A stretch of DNA of 64,000 bases from Paenibacillus turicensis (GCF_017873435.1 NZ_JAGGKG010000011.1:62001-126000); one strand, 5' to 3'. Positions 44,170 to 52,822 are shown, numbered from the stretch's first letter. The notes: generated by a model from the sequence alone, not told the origin. Numbers and translations are program-made.

Positions 44170-45381
44170 TTGAAAACATGGAAATTGAATTTGGCCATTA
44201 TATGGCTTGGACTTTTCCTCGTTAATGCAGGTATTACGATGATTATCCCCTTTTTATCGCTCTATTTAGCTAAAGACCTGAACGTTTTTAATGAAAAAGA
44301 TATTACAAGATGGGCAGGTGCGATATTTGCGGCGAATTTTGCGACCTCGTTTATTTTCCAACCACTGTGGGGCAAGCTATCAGATAAATATGGGCGCAAA
44401 GTAATGTTGTTACGCTCTGGCTTTGGTATGGCAATTGTCACCTCATTAATGGGTCTTGCTACAGCACCATGGCATTTACTTGGGCTAAGACTCTTAAATG
44501 GCGTCATATCGGGTTTTAATCCTGCGGCAGTGTCTCTAATTTCCAGCTCTGCACCTGAAGATCGTATGGGCTTTGCTATGGGAACGGTGCAGTCTGGTTC
44601 GGTTGCGGGTACAATTCTTGGTCCACTTATTGGGGGATTACTTGCCGGCTATATCGGTTATCGTCCTATATTTTATATTACAGGTGCGTTAATCCTAATC
44701 GCTTCATTGCTCGCCTTATTTTTCGTTAAAGAAAATTTTGATCGTGAGGAAGCTAGTCATACACCACAGGTCAGTGTGATTGCAGGTTTTCGTGAACTTA
44801 ATAAGACACCCCAACTTATTGTATTGTTTACGATCACTTTTTTACTTCAATTTGCTATGGTTAGTCCAATGTCCATTCTCCCCTTATATGTTGAAAAACT
44901 TCATGGGCTTGATCAAAATGCGGCTTTATGGGCAGGTTTTACTGTCGCTGTTACAGGTCTTTCCAACATGATTGCCTCTCCGTTCCTTGGTAAGGTAAGC
45001 GATAAGCTTGGTGCGCATCGCATTCTAACTATATGTTTGATTGGAGCCGCCGCCTCGTTAATTCCTCAAGCATTTGTGAACACCGTGTGGCAGCTGCTGT
45101 TAATTAGACTCATTATGGGAATTTTCATGGGTGGTTTGTTGCCAAGTGTGAATGCACTCATTCGGCATTACACCCCAGATGGCATGGAAAGTCGTGCATT
45201 TGGCTTTAACGCCAGCACGTTGGCACTAGGAAATATGTTAGGTTCACTTGTAGGTGGTTTTCTGGCGGTATACATTGGCATTGAAGGGATATTTATTATC
45301 TCAGGCATATTATTGCTTGGAAATACGTTATGGGCGCGTATGAAGCTCTACGGCAAGCATAATGAGGCGGCTATGCATTAG
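44170..45381 (+). CDS. MFS multidrug efflux transporter, MdtG-like
   Basis: 403 aa with 12 membrane segments in two halves. Motif A is GKLSDKYGRKVMLLRSG, repeated in the second half as GKVSDKLGAHRI; motif C-like SGSVAGTILGPLIGG marks an antiporter. Substrate is unknown. TTG start at 44170 after GGAAGTGA. Divergent from hemE; no regulator is beside it. Confidence 0.9.
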   Translation: MKTWKLNLAIIWLGLFLVNAGITMIIPFLSLYLAKDLNVFNEKDITRWAGAIFAANFATSFIFQPLWGKLSDKYGRKVMLLRSGFGMAIVTSLMGLATAPWHLLGLRLLNGVISGFNPAAVSLISSSAPEDRMGFAMGTVQSGSVAGTILGPLIGGLLAGYIGYRPIFYITGALILIASLLALFFVKENFDREEASHTPQVSVIAGFRELNKTPQLIVLFTITFLLQFAMVSPMSILPLYVEKLHGLDQNAALWAGFTVAVTGLSNMIASPFLGKVSDKLGAHRILTICLIGAAASLIPQAFVNTVWQLLLIRLIMGIFMGGLLPSVNALIRHYTPDGMESRAFGFNASTLALGNMLGSLVGGFLAVYIGIEGIFIISGILLLGNTLWARMKLYGKHNEAAMH

Positions 45382-45442
45382 GAAGATAGGGCTGTGTATT
45401 AGGCTTTGCTTTTCTTTTTAATCCCCTCTTCCTTATAAGGGG

Positions 45443-45516
45443 TATCGTTAACAAGTTATATCTCGTAAATAAAATTTTTTGCAATTCCTTAATTTACGAT
45501 TTTTTTGTTAACGATA
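45443..45516. terminator. Long inverted repeat between the MFS and O-methyltransferase genes
   Basis: Outer arms TATCGTTAAC / GTTAACGATA and inner arms TCGTAAAT / ATTTACGA with A6/T7-type tracts. A small hairpin CCCCT / AGGGG precedes it. It lies between convergent genes and probably ends both. Confidence 0.65.
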
Positions 45517-45532
45517 CGCCCTCATCCTCATC

Positions 45533-46162
45533 CTACTTAACTAAAGCTAAGGCTAACCCATCATACGCTGGCAAGAAGGCACTCATCAGCCGCTCATCTT
45601 GCGCGATCATTTCATTAAACTTGCGCATGGCAAGTACAGCAGGACCATTTTTATCCTCATTTAAGGTTCTGCCACGTAGTAAAGTATTATCTCCTGCAAT
45701 TATTGCACCAGGGTTAGCCAGTGAGATTGCATACTCCAAATAGTTAGGGTAGTTGAGCTTATCTGCATCAATAAAGAAAAAGTCAAACTTTTTCCCTTGT
45801 TGGGCTAACTTCTCCAAGCTATCTAAAGCAGGGCCAATATGATACGTAACAATGTCTCCATAACCCGCCTTAATCATGTTGCTATGAGCAAGCTTAGCAT
45901 TGTCAGCACTTATTTCTAGGGACACGATTTGTCCTTCTGTTTTAAGTCCTCGAGCGAGGCAGATCCCACTGTAGCCACCTAACGCACCAATTTCAAGAAT
46001 GGCTGATGCAGAGTTAGCTCGAACAAGCATCGTAAGCAATCGACCATAGCTTGCTGTGATCGATACATCATTAATGCCTTGCTCAACAATGGAGGCTCTC
46101 ACCTGCTCCAGCATCTCATCCTTTTTATATAATTCATCGCCATATTGTTCTGGCGTTTTCAT
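45533..46162 (-). CDS. SAM-dependent O-methyltransferase (Methyltransf_3)
   Basis: 209-aa class I methyltransferase of the catechol/caffeoyl-CoA O-methyltransferase type. The SAM site is ILEIGALGGYSGICLAR with LEIS downstream; the metal-binding region is FFIDADKLNYPNYL and GDNTL. The longest frame begins at 46282, but GAGAGGAG before ATG 46162 (MKTPEQYGDEL) fits the usual family start. Acceptor unknown; tRNA hydroxyuridine (TrmR-type) is a possible alternative in Bacillales. Confidence 0.87.
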   Translation of the reverse strand: MKTPEQYGDELYKKDEMLEQVRASIVEQGINDVSITASYGRLLTMLVRANSASAILEIGALGGYSGICLARGLKTEGQIVSLEISADNAKLAHSNMIKAGYGDIVTYHIGPALDSLEKLAQQGKKFDFFFIDADKLNYPNYLEYAISLANPGAIIAGDNTLLRGRTLNEDKNGPAVLAMRKFNEMIAQDERLMSAFLPAYDGLALALVK

Positions 46163-46265
46163 AAATATTGCTCCTCTCGATTGTATATACGTGAACATTG
46201 TCCTATACTGAATTGTATGGTTTTTATGTCTTTCCCACAAGTTAAACGGAGTTGATTCTATCATT

Positions 46266-47411
46266 ATGTCTGGAAAATACAATTTAATTGCTACTTGTCC
46301 GATGGGACTTGAAGCTGTAGTCGCACGTGAACTAAAGGATTTAGGGTATCACGATACTGCTGTAGAAAATGGACGCGTAAACTTTACAGGTGACTTAATT
46401 GACATTTGTCGTTGTAATTTATGGCTACGCACCTCTGATCGTATTTTGATTAAAATGGCCCAATTTCAGGCTTTAACCTTTGATGAATTGTTTGAAGGAA
46501 CCAAAGCGATTGCATGGGAGGAATGGATTCCTGAGGATGGAGAATTCCCAGTAGAAGGCCGTTCTCTTAAATCTCAGCTAAGCAGTGTTCCTGCTTGTCA
46601 AGGGATCGTAAAGAAAGCCGTAGTTGAGAAGCTAAAGCTTGCACACCATGTCGATTGGTTTGACGAAACTGGCTCAAGATATGTCATTGAGGTGAATTTA
46701 CTCAAGGATCAGGCACTCATTACGCTGGACACAACAGGTCCTTCTCTACATAAGCGTGGTTACCGTAAACATGCTTTAGAGGCACCATTAAAAGAAACGA
46801 TGGCGGCGGCACTTATTATGCTAAGCCGTTGGAATCAAAACCCTGCACGTCCTTTTTATGATCCATGCTGTGGATCAGGGACACTCCCAATCGAAGCTGC
46901 CATGATTGCATGGAATATCGCTCCTGGCTTGCGTCGTACCTTTAATGCTGAGCAATGGTCTGTCATTCCTGAACAGCTATGGCAGCAAGCACGCGAAGAA
47001 GCGTTTGATCTTGTTAAAGATGATATTCCACTTAACATTACAGGCAGCGATATTGATCCAGCAGCGATTGAAATCGCTCAAGCTTCTGCAAAAAGTGCTG
47101 GATTCGGTAAGGAAATCAAATTCTTGAACATTCCAGCCATCCAAGTCCAACCTGAAGGGGACTATGGCTGCTTTATTACCAACCCTCCATATGGAGAACG
47201 TATTGGTGATGATCGGGAGGTACGCAAGCTCATTACACAATTAGGCAGATTAACTGCTGAATTACCAACTTGGTCTTTCTTTGCGATTACACCTACAGAG
47301 CATTTTGAAAAGATTTTTAATCGCAAGGCAGACAAAAGACGTAAATTGTTTAATGGTCGTATCGAGTGTCAGTACCTACAATTTTTAGGTCCACTGCCCC
47401 CACGTCATTAA
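46266..47411 (+). CDS. THUMP-domain 23S rRNA guanine-N2 methyltransferase (RlmL/YpsC-like)
   Basis: 381 aa. N-terminal THUMP RNA-binding domain (about residues 45-155), then a Rossmann methyltransferase with PFYDPCCGSGTLPIEAA (SAM) and the catalytic NPPYGERIG. E. coli RlmL makes m2G2445; the RlmK half is absent, as in other Bacillota. The ATG at 46266 has GGAG 14 nt upstream, too far; the in-frame ATC/ATT codons just before it would be better spaced, so the true start is uncertain. Confidence 0.88.
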   Translation: MSGKYNLIATCPMGLEAVVARELKDLGYHDTAVENGRVNFTGDLIDICRCNLWLRTSDRILIKMAQFQALTFDELFEGTKAIAWEEWIPEDGEFPVEGRSLKSQLSSVPACQGIVKKAVVEKLKLAHHVDWFDETGSRYVIEVNLLKDQALITLDTTGPSLHKRGYRKHALEAPLKETMAAALIMLSRWNQNPARPFYDPCCGSGTLPIEAAMIAWNIAPGLRRTFNAEQWSVIPEQLWQQAREEAFDLVKDDIPLNITGSDIDPAAIEIAQASAKSAGFGKEIKFLNIPAIQVQPEGDYGCFITNPPYGERIGDDREVRKLITQLGRLTAELPTWSFFAITPTEHFEKIFNRKADKRRKLFNGRIECQYLQFLGPLPPRH

Positions 47412-47432
47412 ATAAGAACTTTACACCAAAAT

Positions 47433-47488
47433 AAAAGGTATCCCACTACAACCATTTCTATGGCCAATATGGGGATACCTCTGTTTAT
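47433..47488. terminator. Terminator between the RlmL-like and DUF1450 genes
   Basis: AGGTATCCC / GGGGATACCT stem with a loop of about 26 nt, between convergent genes; moderate T-rich flanks. Confidence 0.65.
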
Positions 47489-47513
47489 AGTTCATCTTCT
47501 ATATGTTACCTTT

Positions 47514-47768
47514 TTATTCATCCTTTAAAGGGTTAAAAGGTTTTGGTTTCTTCACAAATGGCGCTGCCTTCTCAATAACTTCGTCCTCTGTAGGTGCACT
47601 AACATATCTTCCATTTATATATACAAAAGCGCGTTTTCCACAAGGTCCACAATAGGATTTGCATCCGATTTTAATCTCAGCATCAGGCGCCATTTTTTGC
47701 AGCTTAGGAACCATCGTTTTTAAACGGATAAAATTGCATTTATCACATATACGTATATCGTTTGCCAT
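47514..47768 (-). CDS. yuzB: DUF1450 (YuzB-like) protein
   Basis: 84 aa, small soluble protein with four cysteines: CDKC near residue 8 and SYCGPCGKRAFVYINGR near residue 38 plus CKS just before. The layout recalls a thioredoxin-like 2Fe-2S ferredoxin fold. Function unknown. It sits 27 bp after a HesB-like gene on the same strand, which is notable because both are Fe-S-type folds. Confidence 0.85.
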   Translation of the reverse strand: MANDIRICDKCNFIRLKTMVPKLQKMAPDAEIKIGCKSYCGPCGKRAFVYINGRYVSAPTEDEVIEKAAPFVKKPKPFNPLKDE

Positions 47769-47795
47769 TATTAATCCCTTCTTTTTGCCAAGGCT

Positions 47796-48101
47796 TTAAT
47801 GATCGCCATGGTTTCCTTTAGAAGGATTCGTAATCACAAAACCCTCTTCTGGGAAATACAAATAGTCTATTTTTACACCTTCAAGCAAATCTTGTGTTGG
47901 ATCATAAATAACATCAATCTCTTTATCTGTTGAAACGACATGATCCTTATCAGTTGGCTTCACTAGGTCCATACCATAATGGGCATGATCCCCATGAGCA
48001 TGAGTGATAAACACTTTAAGCACTAGACCTTTATTTTCTTCCTTATCTAATTCTTTTTTTATAACCTTTGCCGCATTGCGGGTAATTTTTATACTCATCA
48101 C
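47796..48101 (-). CDS. HesB/IscA-like protein without the Fe-S cysteines
   Basis: 101 aa with the A-type carrier fold (SIKITRNAAKVIKKEL at the start, IDYLYFPEEGFVITNP near the end). Normal IscA proteins have three cysteines: one in the first third and a CGCG pair at the end. This protein has no cysteine at all. The first position falls in a His-rich loop (THAHGDHAHYGM) and the C-terminus is NPSKGNHGDH. It may bind a metal through His and Asp, or it is a structural relative without cluster function. Confidence 0.75.
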   Translation of the reverse strand: MMSIKITRNAAKVIKKELDKEENKGLVLKVFITHAHGDHAHYGMDLVKPTDKDHVVSTDKEIDVIYDPTQDLLEGVKIDYLYFPEEGFVITNPSKGNHGDH

Positions 48102-48205
48102 GTTTCTCTCCTATCACAAAAGTTGGGCTAGCTATCATTACTATTGTAAAGAAACGTGTCCTATCCTGCAATACTTATCCAACCTTTGACCCATGTTTGC
48201 CACAA

Positions 48206-49093
48206 CTAGCCCTGTACAAATGTCAGCAAAATAGGTTCAATTTCTTCATAAATGTGATCAAATTGTGTCAATGGTAAGGGGTTAACGCCTTCTCCTGCTT
48301 CAAGCGTAAAGCCTGGACGTTTAAATTTAGCAATAAACCAGTCCTTATAACCTGCGTCACTTCCTGCTAAAGCAACTGCCTTATAGCCCCCAGCTTCAGC
48401 CATTCGCTCTGCAAACTCACTACTATAGGCTGGCTCTAAGCCTCTATAGTTCCAATAAAGCTCTTTGCCCTGTGTGTGCATTGATAATACCCTAGCAAAG
48501 TTCTTTTCTATCGTTAATCTGGCTAATGCAACCGCCTCTGGCTCACTAAGTGCATGTTTTCCAGCGTAATCCTGAGAGGCAGGAGCATGAACTCCTCTTC
48601 GGGCAACCTCCTCATCCCAATAGGCAGGAAACTGATCGTTAAGATCAACACCACGAATGTTTGCTTTCCAATGCGAAAAGTCTTTTTTTCCTTGGTTCCA
48701 TTTAGTTAGTGGCAAATCAGTTGTATCCTCATTCCAGCCATCTTGGGACAAATCCACACCATCAGGATTCACCATAGGAACTGCACAAATCGAAATTCGA
48801 GAAAGTAAGGCTAGGCTCACTGGTTTTCCGTCACACCACGCTCTAGCTAGATCCTCCATAAATTTTAGCAAAAGCGGGGTTGTAATCCACTCATTAGCAT
48901 GCACCGCACTATTAATGTGTACCTGCTCAGCTCCAGTCCCTAATTGTAATGCAGGAATTCTTTTTCCAAGTACACTGTGACCAATCCACGTTAAGTGTAA
49001 ACAAGGATATAGCTTTGTTAATTGCTCAATATGAGTAATTAAATCCTGATAGCGATATCCATCCTTTACTTCCACTACCCTATTTTTATTCAT
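48206..49093 (-). CDS. M14-family zinc carboxypeptidase
   Basis: 295 aa, no signal peptide and no LysM. Zinc ligands His65 and Glu68 (HINSAVHANEW) and the later His in LSMHTQGKELYW; substrate Arg in ANIRGVDLN and catalytic Glu in FTLEAGEG. Closest in type to gamma-D-glutamyl-diaminopimelate peptidases (M14C), so a role in recycling cell-wall peptides is likely. The longest frame starts at 49168, but that extension is made of a repeat remnant; AAGGGGA (49110-49104) supports the ATG at 49093. Confidence 0.88.
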   Translation of the reverse strand: MNKNRVVEVKDGYRYQDLITHIEQLTKLYPCLHLTWIGHSVLGKRIPALQLGTGAEQVHINSAVHANEWITTPLLLKFMEDLARAWCDGKPVSLALLSRISICAVPMVNPDGVDLSQDGWNEDTTDLPLTKWNQGKKDFSHWKANIRGVDLNDQFPAYWDEEVARRGVHAPASQDYAGKHALSEPEAVALARLTIEKNFARVLSMHTQGKELYWNYRGLEPAYSSEFAERMAEAGGYKAVALAGSDAGYKDWFIAKFKRPGFTLEAGEGVNPLPLTQFDHIYEEIEPILLTFVQG

Positions 49094-49126
49094 GACACAT
49101 TTATCCCCTTCCTGAGCATGAATAGT

Positions 49127-49175
49127 AAGAACTCGCTGGAACGCAGCCTCTGCCCTCGCAGATTTCAATTACTTA
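49127..49175 (+). repeat. Remnant of the palindromic element (copy G, right half only)
   Basis: gtaagaactcgctggaacgc and the terminal aattacttatt match the right half of copy F, which lies 85 bp further on. The left half is missing. It is probably what remains of a second, decayed copy beside F. Confidence 0.6.
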
Positions 49176-49259
49176 TTCTCCCTTCCCCCTTTTTTATCCT
49201 GACATATTTTTCTCATTCTTAAGCATGAATGAATTATTTCATGAATTGCTTAAGTAAGT

Positions 49260-49461
49260 AGCTCTAATTAAAATAAGTAATTGACAACAACACCCGCATG
49301 AGCGGAGAGACAGAGAGATTCTGAAGAGCGTCTTTTAAAACCAAATTCCACCAATATTAATATTCCAATCAAGGGAATTTGGTTTTAACACGGTCGTAAG
49401 AACTCGCTGGAACGCAGCAACTATCCCTCTTATGTTGTCAAGTTCTTATTTTCTAGTTCCT
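49260..49461 (+). repeat. Dispersed palindromic element, copy F
   Basis: 202-bp copy in the 370-bp gap before the M14 gene. Terminal stem AAATAAGTAATTGACAAC / GTTGTCAAGTTCTTATTT; apical stem AAAACCAAATTCC / GGGAATTTGGTTTT. Left arm gcggagagacagagagat and ctgaagagcg; right arm cacggtcgtaagaactcg. Its right terminus (AGGAACTAG on the minus strand) begins 2 nt after the TraX-like stop codon. Confidence 0.87.
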
Positions 49462-49463
49462 AC

Positions 49464-50090
49464 TTACCGCAAGAAATATGAAATCATCGCCAAGACCAAC
49501 AAATGTGCAGGATAAAACCCCCTCCATAACCAGCGAGGTGTCGTCCTTTGTTCCAGCTTATGCCACAGCAACGACCCATAGGCGATAACGATCGTTGGAG
49601 CGATGCTTGCTAGCTGAATAAACCAGCCATGAGACCACCAAAAGATCAAATTCAGTACCAAATGTGCCAAAACCATCTCCCATGATTTTAAATAACGAAA
49701 TATAAGTACAAGAAATAAGCCGTAGGCGCCATAATCCATCGGTATCCATTCCATCACGATAGCAAAAGCAACAGTGACTCCCATAGCAAGCGTGGTGCTT
49801 TTAAACTTATCCAAAAGGTGTAGCAAAACACAACTCAAACACAATGTCACAATAACATTTAAGCCTCTAATACCTAAGGCAAGCTGAAATGGGAGCTGGG
49901 CAACAAGCGCGAGTCCAATCAATCTCAGTATATACTTGGGACGAGAGGAGGTGTATTGATAGCCTTGAACTAATGCATATGCGTAAATAGGGAAAGCAAT
50001 TCTACCAATTATTCTTAACCCCGCTTGTCCAGGAAAAAAAATGGCGCCAACATGATCAATTAACATCGTAAGCATCGCGATCCATTGCAT
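49464..50090 (-). CDS. TraX-family membrane protein
   Basis: 208 aa with about eight membrane segments. The start MQWIAMLTMLIDHVGAIFFP (histidine after Asp), GRIAFPIYAYALVQGY and the C-terminal WRGFYPAHLLVLAMISY are the TraX signature. TraX acetylates F-pilin in E. coli, but chromosomal homologues in Bacillota belong to the wider acyltransferase-like family and need not be linked to conjugation. No transfer genes are nearby. Confidence 0.88.
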   Translation of the reverse strand: MQWIAMLTMLIDHVGAIFFPGQAGLRIIGRIAFPIYAYALVQGYQYTSSRPKYILRLIGLALVAQLPFQLALGIRGLNVIVTLCLSCVLLHLLDKFKSTTLAMGVTVAFAIVMEWIPMDYGAYGLFLVLIFRYLKSWEMVLAHLVLNLIFWWSHGWFIQLASIAPTIVIAYGSLLWHKLEQRTTPRWLWRGFYPAHLLVLAMISYFLR

Positions 50091-50143
50091 TTATATACCT
50101 CCAAAGTAAACAAAGTTCATCCTACAATCTTAATCTATAAAAA

Positions 50144-50255
50144 AGGGCTCAACCTTAAAATCAGTGTTTGACAATAGGCAAACGGTTGAAACCACTCTCT
50201 GCTACGTAGCCTCCCACCCCAAACATTGTCAAGCACTGATTACTATGTTGAGCCT
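50144..50255 (+). repeat. Short palindromic element, copy H
   Basis: 112-bp form with the normal ends (AGGGCTCAAC, AATCAGTGTTTGACAAT / ATTGTCAAGCACTGATT, GTTGAGCCT) but only one internal arm, the right-type ACCACTCTCTGCTACGTAGC. On the minus strand the outer stem is followed by TTTTTT, so it could serve as the murI terminator. Confidence 0.82.
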
Positions 50256-50335
50256 AAAAAAGCTCACTATTTATAATAAATGAAAAAAACCTCTGAAGAT
50301 ATACTTCAAAGGTTACGATCCTTATTTAATTACAG

Positions 50336-51151
50336 CTATAAACATTCCGGCACTTGCCATACAACTGGCGTAATTTTGATCTGATCACCAAGCCACGAGA
50401 TAGCAATTTTCTTAAATAATTCTGCATCTCCACTACAAAAGAACTGATGAACTGGGATATGATCGCCTGATGCTAATTGTCCTTTTTGATGGAGAACCAC
50501 GCTAATCTCCCTCGCTGTTTCATCCGCAGAGCTAATTAATGTTACCTTTGCCCCCATCACTTGTTTAATTTTTGACTTTAAAAAGGGATAATGTGTACAT
50601 CCTAGAATTAAACAATCAATCGGATTTCCCTGCATTTGTACTAAAGATTCCTCTACAATTTTTAATGCCTGACGGGAATCTGATAAACCTTTTTCAACTA
50701 AAGGTACAAAAGCTGGACAAGCTTGGCTGTACACTTCAATAGCTGGATTGATTTCCTTTAGTGCTATAGAATAGGCATCACTAATAATTGTCCCAATCGT
50801 ACCAATCACACCAATTTTGCCAGTCTTCGTTGTGCTAATTGCAGCTCTGGCACCGGGGTGAATGACGCCAATGACAGGTACATCTAGCTTAGCCTTAATA
50901 ATATTTAATGCTGCTGCCGTAGCCGTATTACAAGCAATAACGATCATTTTAGGATTGTATTGGACTAAATAATCAACAATTTGCTCTGTAAATAGTGCTA
51001 CTTCTTGTGACGAGCGAGGTCCATAAGGTGCTCTAGCAGAATCACCAAAATATATAATTTTTTCACGAGGAAGCTGTCTCATGACCTCTTTGGCAACTGT
51101 AAGGCCCCCTACCCCCGAGTCTAATACCGCAATTGCTTGCTCCACGAACAT
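50336..51151 (-). CDS. murI: Glutamate racemase
   Basis: Makes D-glutamate for peptidoglycan. 271 aa. The two catalytic cysteines are seen: Cys74 in IACNTATAAAL and the second in LGCTHYPFL; the N-terminal AVLDSGVGGLTV and YFGDSARAPYG bind substrate. The longest frame begins at 51202, but GGAAG before the ATG at 51151 (MFVEQAIAVLDSG) fits the family. Confidence 0.95.
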   Translation of the reverse strand: MFVEQAIAVLDSGVGGLTVAKEVMRQLPREKIIYFGDSARAPYGPRSSQEVALFTEQIVDYLVQYNPKMIVIACNTATAAALNIIKAKLDVPVIGVIHPGARAAISTTKTGKIGVIGTIGTIISDAYSIALKEINPAIEVYSQACPAFVPLVEKGLSDSRQALKIVEESLVQMQGNPIDCLILGCTHYPFLKSKIKQVMGAKVTLISSADETAREISVVLHQKGQLASGDHIPVHQFFCSGDAELFKKIAISWLGDQIKITPVVWQVPECL

Positions 51152-51269
51152 ACCGCTTCCTTTATACATAAAGTTGAATCCGAGTCTGCGCAAATGATTC
51201 ATTGTGTTACTATATGTGTGTACAAGCTAAAATGTACCTATAGTAACCCCTTCTTTATAAACATAACGA

Positions 51270-51294
51270 AGAAGACCCGTATTTCAGGTCTCCC
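51270..51294 (-). terminator. Possible terminator after ytxH
   Basis: GAGACCT / GGGTCTTC hairpin about 30 bp after the ytxH stop; the T tract is poor. Confidence 0.35.
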
Positions 51295-51320
51295 CCATAT
51301 AAATTATTTATTTAGCATTA

Positions 51321-51770
51321 TTATTTTTCTTCTTTTGTTTCTTCTACACTTTCCACAACAACAACATCTTCAATTGTAGGTGCAGCTTCATCTGCAATGC
51401 CTAACATAACTGGCTGGGCAGCTTCAGTGCTGTCTGAGGATACAGTAACAACAGGTGCCTCTTCCTCTTTGCCAGAACGCCAGTTTTGGAAGTCCTGCAC
51501 AAGACCGTCTGCCGTATTTTTTACTTTACCTGCAATCTGTACCGTTTGCTCTCCTACCTTATGTGCAACCTCAGTAGTTTTTTCCCCTGCTTTACGTGCA
51601 CCAACGGCAATATCCTTACGAACTTCTTTACCAGCCTTAGGCGCTAGCAGTAATGCCGTTACAGAGCCAACAACAGTTCCTATTGCTGCTCCCCAAACCC
51701 AGCCTTTACTTCTTTTTGTTTTTTGTTCTACTTCAGCGTTTACTTGAACTTCTTGATTTTCTTGACTCAT
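51321..51770 (-). CDS. YtxH-domain protein
   Basis: 149 aa. Residues 23-45 form a Gly/Ala-rich membrane segment (GWVWGAAIGTVVGSVTALLLAPK with the family GKEVRK that follows), then an Ala/Lys/Val heptad-like helix (about 50-90), then an acidic Glu/Val tail. YtxH-type proteins are stress-associated in Bacillus; molecular function is unknown. Confidence 0.85.
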   Translation of the reverse strand: MSQENQEVQVNAEVEQKTKRSKGWVWGAAIGTVVGSVTALLLAPKAGKEVRKDIAVGARKAGEKTTEVAHKVGEQTVQIAGKVKNTADGLVQDFQNWRSGKEEEAPVVTVSSDSTEAAQPVMLGIADEAAPTIEDVVVVESVEETKEEK

Positions 51771-51947
51771 GTCTCATCTCTCCCTAGTTGACATTATCCC
51801 TTATCAGGGCTAACGCCTATATCGTTAATGTATTATAAGCAAGTCGTGCTTGTCTCGACACTATAAAAGATAAACTATTTTTTTCCTATAAGATATGCGA
51901 AAAGTCCTATGTAGCTTTACTCTAGCAACAAGCCCCTGTCCAGCAAA

Positions 51948-52235
51948 TTAAAATTCAAAATCAACCGCAATGGAGCTTTCACGTACATCATTCATATAAG
52001 TGATCACCTTTTGATGCTCTGGGTGCACTTGGTAGGCTTGTAAATCTTCTAAAGATTCAAAAACAGCAATAAGCGCAATATCATAAGAGCGCTCAGTTCG
52101 AAGTATATCTTGACCAATCTCTAAGCTGCGCAGTTGCTCAATTTTATCCTCAAGCCCTCTTAGAACAGCTGCTGTACGTTCAATACTATCAGCTGAGTCA
52201 TCCTTTAGCTTAAAAAACACAACGTGTTTTATCAA
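51948..52235 (-). CDS. Dabb-domain (stress-responsive A/B barrel) protein
   Basis: 95 aa, ferredoxin-like dimeric alpha/beta barrel. The start IKHVVFFKLKD, the YDIALIAVFESLEDLQAYQVHPEHQ stretch (in parts: YDIALIAVFES, QVHPEHQ) and the C-terminal SIAVDFEF are typical. TTG 52235 after GGGAGGA is used; the 117-aa frame from 52301 lacks a ribosome binding site. Role in the cell unknown. Confidence 0.88.
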   Translation of the reverse strand: MIKHVVFFKLKDDSADSIERTAAVLRGLEDKIEQLRSLEIGQDILRTERSYDIALIAVFESLEDLQAYQVHPEHQKVITYMNDVRESSIAVDFEF

Positions 52236-52460
52236 TGTAAGTCCTCCCTTCCCTATTAAAATGATACTCAAGCACCATACACAAATACTATCATATTGCA
52301 AGAACTAGAAGCAAACAGCAACTCAATTGAAGGGACTACACTGTAAGGATGCCCTAAATTATAAATAATGATGTTTATACAATTTTCTATCAATCTACCA
52401 ACATATAATATATTAAGTCCTTTTTTTCTAGGACAATACTAAATAAAGGGGGGATTTACA

Positions 52461-52769
52461 ATGGGTTTATTTCGTTTTTTATTGAATTCACCTATTCGTA
52501 TACGAATTAGAATTCTTCAAACCTCATTTGAAATTTTAAAATTACGTGTTGACCATCTTGAAAAAAAACTAGCTTCCACCCATTTCCCCGACTATGAAAC
52601 TAGGCAAAAATTGCTAGGAGCGGTAAATCAATTTATTACAGTTCAGACGAAGGAATATAAATTTGAGGGTACACTTATTGCAGTCCACAACAGCTCACTT
52701 GAAATTGCAGATGATAAAGCTCAACGTATTATTATCCCATTTACTAAAATTTGCTCGTTCCATCAATAA
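52461..52769 (+). CDS. Hypothetical protein with N-terminal coiled coil
   Basis: 102 aa, not recognised. Basic N-terminus (RIRIRIL), a helical region with heptads (LQTSFEILKLRVDHLEKKL), then a short all-beta C-terminal part (EYKFEGTLIAVHNSSLEIADDK) that resembles a small SH3- or Sm-like barrel. GGGGGGA precedes the ATG at good distance, and a terminator follows. No Cys-rich or spore-coat pattern. Confidence 0.65.
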   Translation: MGLFRFLLNSPIRIRIRILQTSFEILKLRVDHLEKKLASTHFPDYETRQKLLGAVNQFITVQTKEYKFEGTLIAVHNSSLEIADDKAQRIIIPFTKICSFHQ

Positions 52770-52781
52770 ATTTTTGCAAAC

Positions 52782-52814
52782 AAGGTCCAGCGTATTTCTT
52801 TGCTGGGCTTCTTC
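52782..52814 (+). terminator. Terminator after the 102-aa gene
   Basis: GTCCAGC / GCTGGGC stem with a TTCTTCTTA tail. Confidence 0.7.
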
Positions 52815-52822
52815 TTACTTTA

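Noticed and set aside
49464-50090. TraX-like protein as a sign of a conjugative element
   Set aside because: No other transfer, relaxase or integration genes are present; TraX homologues are common on Bacillota chromosomes.
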